This document shows positions 57,052-64,000 of a stretch of 64,000 nucleotides of DNA, one piece after another (position 1 is the first letter of the stretch; each line of letters starts with the position of its first letter). The notes below the pieces were generated by a model. It was not told where the DNA came from, did no database searches, and saw only the letters and a program-made list of their open reading frames with translations. Position numbers and translations under genes: made by a program. Source of the stretch: Calamus simplicifolius (Eukaryota > Streptophyta > Magnoliopsida > Arecales > Arecaceae). The DNA lies in NCBI GenBank assembly GCA_900491605.1, contig UESW01001615.1, positions 18,880-82,879 on the forward strand. The letters are read 5' to 3'.

Positions 57052-58375
57052 TGTTGGCCCAGATGGCAACCCAAGAGGGGGGTGAATTGGGTTCTTTAAA
57101 AAATTTTTAATCTTTTAAAAACTATGTGCTTGGAGTTAGATGAAATTAAATGCAATGCGAATATTAAACATAACCAAAAAGATAGAGAAAGAGATAATCA
57201 AAGCACGGCAAACACAAAGGTTTTATAGTGGTTCGGTGTATCCAACACCTACGTCCACTCCCAAGATCCACTTGGGTCCACACTATAATCCTCTTGATTA
57301 CAGTCGAGTTATTTTACAAGATCACAACTCAAAACTTGTTGTTTTCTAGGGATCACAACGAACCCAGCCGGTTTTCCGGGCTCACCAGCACAAAACCCTA
57401 AACTCAAGCTAATCTAGCTTGACCCGAGGTATACTACCTCCACTAGTTCAATCCCCTTGATAGAACTAGCACAAACAAGAAAGAATAATGTTTTTCAATA
57501 ATACAAAGCTCCTCAAATGAGCAAATATTCAAAATAAAGGAATAAGGTTAGAAAAGCCTGTTTGAAGTAGATTGGATTTGAGCTTTTCTTCTTTTCTTCT
57601 CTTTGAAGATGTTGAATCGGGCCTCAGCTTTGATTCGTTGTAAATGTTGCAGATAAGAAGTTGGAAAATTCAAACGAGGCGATTCTCCCTTGGATTTCTC
57701 TTTGATTTTGGAGATTTCCTTTAATCAAGACATTTTTGGTGAAAAAACTAGCCGTTGGAATGTACCGGAAAGTTTTTCCAAATAAAATATATTCGTTAGA
57801 AGTTAGGTAAAAAGAAAATATTACCGTTAGAGCTGATCTGGCATTTTAAAATTTTGTTCCAGATAGGTTGGAGTCGGCTCCAACTTTTCAGGTGTCGGCT
57901 CCAAGTTGTTTATCCAAAAATAGAAAGTTCTGAGTTCGTCGAGGAGTCGGCTCCGAAAAAGTTAGGTGTCGGCTCGCCATGGTCAGGTGTCGGCTCCAAA
58001 AGACTGTAAGTATCACTCCAAGGTAGTCAAAAATCAAGTGTTCTGTCCCCGCATTGGAGTCGGCTCCAGACACTGTAAGTGTCGACTCCGAAACTCTGGG
58101 TGTTGGCTCCGAAACTCTGGGTGTCGGCTCTGAATCTATCAAAAATTAGAAGAATATTTGACTGGCCATGGGGTCGGCTCCAGAATTCATAGGTGTCGAC
58201 TCTAGGCTCTGAAACCTTGAAATTTATATTTTGCAATTGATTCAAAACACGTTTCTTAATGCCTTTAAATCAATCAAATATTTTTAAGCCCTGAAACACT
58301 TGTCAAATCTATTAGTAATCAAATAAATATACTCAATTCCTTTATTAATCATCAAAATCAATAATTGGGTCAACA
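57052..58375 (-). repeat. 3' LTR of the minus-strand SIRE element
   Basis: This LTR is 1324 bp. On minus it begins TGTTGACCCAATT and ends GGGCCAACA. It carries a cluster of ggagtcggctcc/gtgtcggctcc motifs at 57860-58200. It is the same family as the LTR at 60937-62335 (for example ggctgggttcgttgtg and acaccgaaccactataaaa are shared). Confidence 0.92.
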
Positions 58376-58392
58376 ATCTCCCCCTTTTTAAT
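58376..58392 (-). other. polypurine tract of the minus-strand SIRE element
   Basis: On minus AAAAAGGGGGAGAT precedes the LTR start directly. Confidence 0.85.
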
Positions 58393-58901
58393 GATTATAA
58401 AAACATTGAGTATATGTATAGGATACTTCAATCAAAATTTTCAAGGAAGTGATCCTCACAAGTAAGCTCTCCCTGAATAAGGTAGCTCCCCCTATGAAGT
58501 TCAAATGAATGATTGTTCTCTCCTTTTGCTTTACATGTTTGATACTTAGAATTCATTTATATCAATTTTATTATCAGTGTTCACATAAGCTTATTTATAC
58601 ATATTCAAACTAATTTGATACCAATCAAATAAGCTTCAATTAAATTCCTTCAATCAAAGCATAACTAATCAATGCATATACGACATAACTTTCTCCCCTT
58701 TTTTGTAATCAACAAAAAGATAAAGAAGAGTTAAGTCAAAAGATAAAATTGATAGATCAAAAGATAATTTCATTTCATCAAAGGTCAAGTATTACAAAAA
58801 GAAACTGTACTTTCATTACATCAAAAACTAAATTTTCATTTCAAACATCAAACAACATATCTCATTAAGTTAAAAAACACTTAGACTTCATTACATGAAA
58901 A
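58393..58901 (-). other. spacer between env-like ORF and PPT
   Basis: AT-rich, no domain on either strand. Confidence 0.6.
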
Positions 58902-60290
58902 TTACAAATTGGTTCTAATGATTCTTGTTAAATGATCTAAAATCCTTTGCATCCCTTCACTCTGAGTCCCTACAAATTCTTTCAATCTTCTGTCAACAAA
59001 AGAGCAAGCAGTCATGATTTTATCTTGAAGCTCGGCATTGCATTTGGAGTAGGTCTCAGAATCTCCACAGATATCTTTAAGTTCTTCAAATATATTTTTC
59101 AGATCATTACTTAAGGAATCCGCAGATGAACTAAGAGTTGATTCTATTTTGCCAATGCGATCATCCAGGGAATAAAGGGTTTCTTTAAGATTCATAAACT
59201 TATTATCAAACTCTGTCTTCAATTCATCCTTCTGAGCAGCAAGTAAACATTTGAGTTGCTCTAATTGAAGGTCTGAAAAACCAACTGATGAAGTAGATGG
59301 CTGAACATGAACTTGAGCGGGTGCACGGGCAGGAACATGACTGCTAGGGTGCGAAGAGGGAACCCTCACAGATGGTCCAGCCTCAAAAGATGCAGAAGGT
59401 CTAGGTTCAGGGGCTCTCTCATCCAAGCTGCCTTTCCTTTCCCATTGCTCGTTGACCTTAACAAATCCCATCCGATGCAAGGTGGCCAAACTGTAGTAAT
59501 CAGTATGCCTGAGATTCTTGGAAGGTTCATTGTTTAATATCACAACACCTTGGCTCCTGAAAACCATAGTTAGCACCATGCTGTAGGGTAAGGACGATCT
59601 TCTTTTCCCTCCAGCCTTAGCCATATAAAATATCATCATTGCAGCTAAATTTATAGGTTGACTGGTCAACACACTGTCCATCACAACAATGTCTTGCTCG
59701 GAGACATACTCAAATCGACCAGTTTTGGAAATAATATTCTACTACAAATATTGTGAAGTAATCTTAATTCCAAGGGCAGTTGGTTAGCCCTAATCTTCTC
59801 AAATTCTGTAACTTCTCTCCCTAACATCCTCGATAGAGCGGCTGACCTCTCACTATGGATGTCGGCAACTAATCCAGTAATGGGAATGCTAAGGAGGTTT
59901 CCTAATTTCTGAAAAGTGAGATGGATCCTTTTACCTCTGACTGAGCTCACGATTCCACCATCACCTCTCGATAAATTGAAATAGAATTCCTTGACAAGGG
60001 CTGGATATGTAAGAACATCTAGAGAACACACTTTATCCCAGCCTAGTTCCTTGATTTGATTCCCAATAGAGAAGCCCTCGGATTGAAAGAACTCGAAATC
60101 AACTTTCCTACCCATTGTTATCACTCTCCCTGCTAGGGTATCTACCTGAGGAGATGAAGGGTCTGGATTGTCTGAAGCAGTTGAAGAGGAATCACTCGGA
60201 GATGGCTCGCGCACGGGTCGTCTCGCCGAACGTTTTTGGTTGCCACGGGCACTCCAAGCACTGATCCTCTCCTCTTAGGTGCCATTAGAT
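58902..60290 (-). pseudogene. env-like ORF of the SIRE element (plant transposon-protein domain plus coiled coil)
   Basis: On minus a probable start near 60281 reads MAPKRRG; a frameshift soon after leads into the frame starting 60214. It continues with GRVITMGRKVDFEFFQSEGF, LVKEFYFNLSRGDGG and KRIHLTFQKLGNLLSIPI, a domain widespread in plant element proteins and annotated as a putative plant transposon protein. A one-base loss near 59740 moves the rest into the frame 59684-58902, which continues MMIFYMAKAGGKRRSSLPYS, a Pro/Ser linker, then a coiled coil (LDDRIGKIESTLSSSADSLS) and a C-terminal helix. In SIRE elements this position holds an 'env-like' gene of unproven function. No clear signal peptide or membrane span is visible here. 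Confidence 0.72.
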
Positions 60291-60299
60291 CCTTAGGAA

Positions 60300-60780
60300 G
60301 GCTTGAATAGGGTGGAATTAGAGATGGGGAGGCTTTGAGAGAGTTTGGGAAGAGTTTGGTTAAGGATTTGAAAAGAGATGAAATGACGAGGTATCGACTC
60401 TGCCCTAATAAAGTCGATTTGGGACCCCCAAGTGTTGACTCCCGCAAAGTCGGATGTTGACTCCACATCGCTAACATAGTCAGCGCTCGAACTGGAGTCG
60501 CTCCAATATACGGGTGTCGGCTTCAAGGTCAGGGACCGAGAGCGACACAACAAAGGTGTCGACTCCTCAAACTGAGGTGTCGACTCCACTGATGGTTTCA
60601 GAGAAAAATAACTAAGATTCAAACAACTGAAACTTGTCACAATAGGTTCAATAAAATTTTGAAAAAATCTTTGGAGTATGAGGAACAAATTGCTCAGATG
60701 ACTAGATAATTTGTCCTTAAAATTATGAAAGGAATATCAATAAATTAATAGAAATCTAGATAGTCATTCCTTAGAGTTTC
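60300..60780 (-). other. spacer between pol and env-like ORF, with gtgtcgactcc motifs
   Basis: No coding support. Between about 60385 and 60595 there are some nine copies of gtgtcgactcc or gtgttgactcc-like motifs in both orientations, the same motif type as in the LTRs. Confidence 0.6.
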
Positions 60781-60784
60781 AAAA

Positions 60785-60936
60785 TCATTCCAAAGGGTCA
60801 CAAATCCCTAATTCACCTCTAAGATAGCAAAATCTCTCTTCACTTAAGGGTTTTATAAATATATCAGCTGATTGTTCTTCAGTATTAACATAATCAAGAC
60901 AAATTTCATTATTCGCTACATGTTCTCTTATAAAGT
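60785..60936 (-). pseudogene. pol: end of copia pol (RNase H C-terminus), cut by insertion
   Basis: On minus FIREHVANNEICLDYVNTEE then SADIFIKPLSEERFCYLRGE, the last part of copia RNase H (family pattern TEDQLADIFTKPL). The open frame appears to begin further right only because the inserted LTR is read through. It is interrupted at 60937 by the plus-strand element. Confidence 0.9.
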
Positions 60937-62335
60937 TGTTGACCCAATTGAGGATTTTGGTGATTAACAAAACTATTTGAGTATAACATTTGAAGTTACT
61001 AATGATTTTGGTTTAATTTTTCAGTTTATGATATGTTCTATTAATCAAAATCATAAGATAAATTAAGTTCTAGTTCGAATCTAATGTCAAGGTAAGATTG
61101 CAGACATTAGAGTCGACACATGGAATCGCAGAGTCGACTCCGAAAAACGGCACGGACTTAGAGTCGACTCCGGGACTGTTAGAGCCGACTCCAATAGAAA
61201 AGACAAAACGATGGTTTTTCAGGCCATGACTTAGAGTCGACTCCTGACTATTAGAGTCGATTCCAGAAGATTTTTGTGTCGATCCTAGAAAAGTTAGAGA
61301 TGACTCCAGACCAAGCGGATTAAAGAAATTCGAGTTAGCGCCGACTCCAGAAAAGTTAGAGCCGACTCCAGAATGTCAGACGCAACTCCAGAACTGTCAC
61401 AATGACTCTAAACTTTATCTTTATCTTTTTTTAATTTCAATGGCTATTGCTATTTATGGATCTAATCCTTCTTACACTTGTTTCTAACGGATGGTTTTAA
61501 ACTATTTATGGATTAATCGAGATCTATAAGAAGAGGGTTTGCTGCATCCGAAAGACAAGAGACAAGAGAGACAAAAAGAAAAGAATAGAGAGAAATCTGT
61601 GAAATCCATCAAAAAATCAAAGGAGAAAAGAGGGAAAACTCGTAAGGAAAGATCATACTGATTCCCCAAAATAAAAGAGAGAGATTCCAAGCTTTTGTTG
61701 TTCTATTTCGAAGAAATCTCAAAGGAAGAAAGAAGCCCTAGTTTTCTGATCTTCTGAGTCTCAAGAGCATCTTGAAGGAAGATCCATTCAAAGGAAGAGA
61801 AGGAAGAAGCCACCAAGATCTGCGAATCAAGCTTTGATTCCTATCCTTTTATTCTTGTTTCATTATTGTATATTTGCTCATAGGAGGAGCTGTTTATCTT
61901 GTAAAACAAATATTGTTTGCTGGGTCAATCTGGTGATTGATTCAGTTGAGGCTGTTAGCCTTGTGCAAGCATTAGCTTGTGGTGTTAGGTTTTATGCTGG
62001 TGAGCCTTGAAAACCAGCTGGGTTCGTTGTGCATCCAGGAAAACAACAAGTTCTAGTTGTGAGCTTGCAAAACAACTCTGCTGTAATCAGATTGATTATA
62101 GTGTGGACCCAAAAGATACTTGGGAGTGGACGTAGTTGTAGGTACACCGAACCACTATAAAATCTCCTGTGTTTGCCGTGATTGTCTCTTTATCTTTAAC
62201 TCTCAATTTGTGCATATTCTGTTTTAATTTGTGTGAATCTAAGTTTTTATTTTCACTAGGGGTTATTTTTTCAAAGACTTTAAATTTCAGAAAACCCAAT
62301 TCACCCCCCCTCTTGGGTTGCTATCTGGACCAATA
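60937..62335 (+). repeat. 5' LTR of the plus-strand SIRE element
   Basis: This LTR is 1399 bp, starting TGTTGACCCAATT and ending GGACCAATA. It has a cluster of agagtcgactcc-type motifs (61105-61405), a TATA-like tctataagaag near 61522-61532, and a T-rich stretch after it. Confidence 0.92.
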
Positions 62336-62337
62336 AT

Positions 62338-62349
62338 TGGTATCAGAGC
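62338..62349 (+). other. primer-binding site (initiator Met tRNA) of the SIRE element
   Basis: TGGTATCAGAGC, two bases past the LTR; the standard copia PBS complementary to tRNA-iMet. Confidence 0.93.
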
Positions 62350-62395
62350 TAGTGCTCATTTGATTTGATCTAACGATCAAGAGTCAAAGATCCAC

Positions 62396-63970
62396 ATGGC
62401 AACTCAAGCTGGTTCATCTTTTTCCGAAGGCCAATCTACTAATAGACCACCCTTGTTTAATGGTTCAAAATATGGTTATTGGAAGGCTAGAATGAAAATT
62501 TTCATTCAAGCACTTGACTATGATCTATGGAGCATTATAGTCAATGGACCACACACACCCACTGCTAGAGTTAATGGCATGGAGATTCCTAAACCGAAAA
62601 TAGAATGGGATGAATATGATAAAAAATTGGCACAACTTAATGCCAAAGCAATGAATGTTTTATACTGCTCATTAGATGCAAATGAATTCAATCGTATATC
62701 TATTTGCATTTCTGCTAAGAAAATCTGGGATAGACTTGAGGTTACCCATGAGGGAACAAATCAAGTCAAGGAATCCAAGATTAACATGCTAGTTCATAAG
62801 TATGAATTGTTTAAAATGGATGCATGTGAATCTATTGCTGATATGTTTACAAGATTTACTGATATAGTTAATGGTTTAAAAAGTCTTGGTAAATCTTATG
62901 ATAATTCTGATTTTGTGAGAAAGGTTTTGCGTTCCTTGCCTATGACTTGGGAAGCTAAAGTGACTGCAATACAAGAGGCAAAGGATCTAAGTACCCTACC
63001 CCTAAAAGAATTATTGGGATCCTTAATGACTCATGAGCTTCAAATTAAGCAACATGTTGATGATGATGAGTCAAAGAAGAAGAGGACTATGGCTTTTAAG
63101 ATTTCTGAATATATGGAAGAGCCTCTTGAATCTGAAGATGAAAGTGATGATGAGGACATGGCACTCATCACAAGAAAATTTAAAAGATTCATGAAGAAGA
63201 AGAAGTTTGAAAAGAAAAAGCCCTTTGCATGAAAAGATGAGGACAAGGGCAAAGAAAAAGAAGTTATTTGTTTTGAATGTAAAAGCCGGGTCATTTTAAA
63301 TCTGAATGCCCTCAACTAAAGAAAGGCACCCAAAAATTCAAAAAGAAGGCAATGATGGCCACATAGAGTGATTCGGAAAGCTCAAGTTTCGAAGAGGAAG
63401 AAAAGAGTGAAATTGCCAATCTATGCTTCATAGCGGACAATGATGAGGTAAGTCCGAGTTTTCTTGATGACTTTACTTTTGATGAATTGCATAGTGCTTT
63501 TTATGAATTAATGGATGATTTTGCGAACTTAAGTTCAAAGAACAAAGATTTGAAAAATCAAATGCAAAAGCTATCCTTAGAAAATGAAAAGCATGTTGTA
63601 GATAAAGAACTTTTGATAAAAGAAAATGTAAGTTTGAAAAATGAAGTTGATAGACTTAAACCTAGAGTTGATAAATTCACTTTAAGCTCTATCAAACTTA
63701 ATATTATTTTAGATAATCAAAAAGCTATTTTTGATAATGCTGGATTAGGATATAATCCACTTAAAAAGTTAAAATCTTTGAAGAATATTTTATACATGCT
63801 AAAAAATCATCAAATATTACTTGTTTAAATGTGGAAACAAAGGACATAAATCTTATATGTGTAAATCTCCACATAAAAGAGAAGATGATTTGGGTTTCCA
63901 AAGGAACAATATTTATTGCATCTAGCCATGAAGGACCCAAGAAGGCTTGGGTACCTAAAATTAAGACTTG
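62396..63970 (+). pseudogene. gag: gag of the SIRE element, with a few breaks
   Basis: The first frame (62396-63232, 278 codons) begins MATQAGSSFSEGQSTNRPPL and holds the copia gag core: FNGSKYGYWKARMKIFIQAL, AKKIWDRLEVTHEGTNQVKE and KINMLVHKYELFKMDACESI. A TGA at 63230 stands where a Trp codon is likely. The first CCHC knuckle (VICFECKSR...) near 63265-63310 is broken by a one-base loss, and a TAG follows near 63364. The frame 63487-63828 then encodes a coiled-coil region (NLSSKNKDLKNQMQKLSLEN), and a second knuckle (FKCGNKGHKSYMCKSP) follows near 63825-63880 after another shift. Two knuckles around a coiled coil fit SIRE gag. Relatively few breaks suggest a younger copy than the others. Confidence 0.88.
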
Positions 63971-64000
63971 AATGTTTTGCAGGAGTGTCTTGCAGCCATC

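Larger units (their letters stand above)
57052..60936 (-). mobile_element. SIRE-type Ty1/copia element, 3' part, on minus
   Basis: On minus, the end of RNase H, a spacer, an env-like ORF, a purine tract and a 3' LTR are read from 60936 down to 57052. The remainder lies on the far side of another copia element inserted at 60937. An extra ORF between pol and the 3' LTR is the hallmark of the SIRE/Maximus lineage. The insertion lies in the MULE-like repeat array; the five bases before it are GCAGG, and the other copy of the duplication is outside the window. Confidence 0.88.
60937..64000 (+). mobile_element. SIRE-type Ty1/copia element, 5' part, running off the window
   Basis: The LTR at 60937-62335 is followed by a TGGTATCAGAGC primer site and gag. 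It was inserted into the RNase H of the minus-strand SIRE element of the same family; the five bases before it are AAAGT and should recur at its far end. Pol is not reached within the window. Confidence 0.93.

Overview
This window is nuclear DNA from a flowering plant, most probably a monocot and perhaps a palm, although the species cannot be fixed from sequence alone. The evidence is one spliced host gene (a zeta-class glutathione S-transferase with nine coding exons) buried in plant-type transposable elements: CACTA, Tat-lineage Ty3/gypsy, SIRE-type copia, a TRIM, a LINE and Ulp1-carrying MULE-like elements. No bacterial-style genes, rRNA, tRNA or CRISPR arrays were seen.

Layout. 1-1115 is a degenerate non-coding retroelement remnant. 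1116-3130 is a LINE split by a 1.5-kb CACTA element (1222-2760, TSD CAC) that carries a captured TCP transcription-factor fragment. A decayed copia reverse-transcriptase piece (about 3150-3494) abuts a larger minus-strand CACTA (3495 to about 11006) with decayed TNPA-like and TNPD-like genes. A complete 584-bp TRIM (11708-12291, TSD GATTT) and an AT-rich stretch with a fold-back element (12843-13684) follow. A 14.4-kb Tat gypsy element (14203-28599, TSD TCATC) has broken gag-pol on plus and a long spliced antisense ORF on minus.

The host gene GSTZ runs from 29206 to 48106 (+), with a 218-codon reading frame free of internal stops once spliced. Intron 2 holds an 887-bp MULE-like terminal-inverted-repeat element. 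Intron 4 has a GC donor site and holds a second complete Tat element on the minus strand (31626-44481, 12.9 kb, TSD CTAAG).

Downstream, a MULE-like element with the same terminal repeat as the intron-2 element starts at 48818. It carries a 4-kb array of gtgtcgta-type repeats organised in ~630-bp higher-order units and a decayed plant-mobile-domain/Ulp1 protease gene (53667-56359). It is interrupted at 57052 by a minus-strand SIRE-type copia element (3' LTR, PPT, env-like ORF, end of RNase H), which is interrupted at 60937 by a second, plus-strand SIRE element (5' LTR, PBS, gag) running off the window.

The only gene likely to serve the plant is GSTZ (maleylacetoacetate isomerase, tyrosine catabolism). 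Its promoter lies 0.6 kb from a gypsy LTR that points at it and its fourth intron has grown from about 0.4 kb to 13.3 kb. The most notable non-standard structures are the TCP-capturing CACTA, the conserved antisense genes of the Tat elements, the precise 47-bp and 142-bp arrays in the second Tat element, the ~630-bp supra-repeats of the Ulp1 MULE-like element, and palindromic GAGTCGACTC-type motif clusters in the SIRE LTRs. Coordinates and reading frames were worked out by eye; family names rest on recognised motifs, not on database searches.
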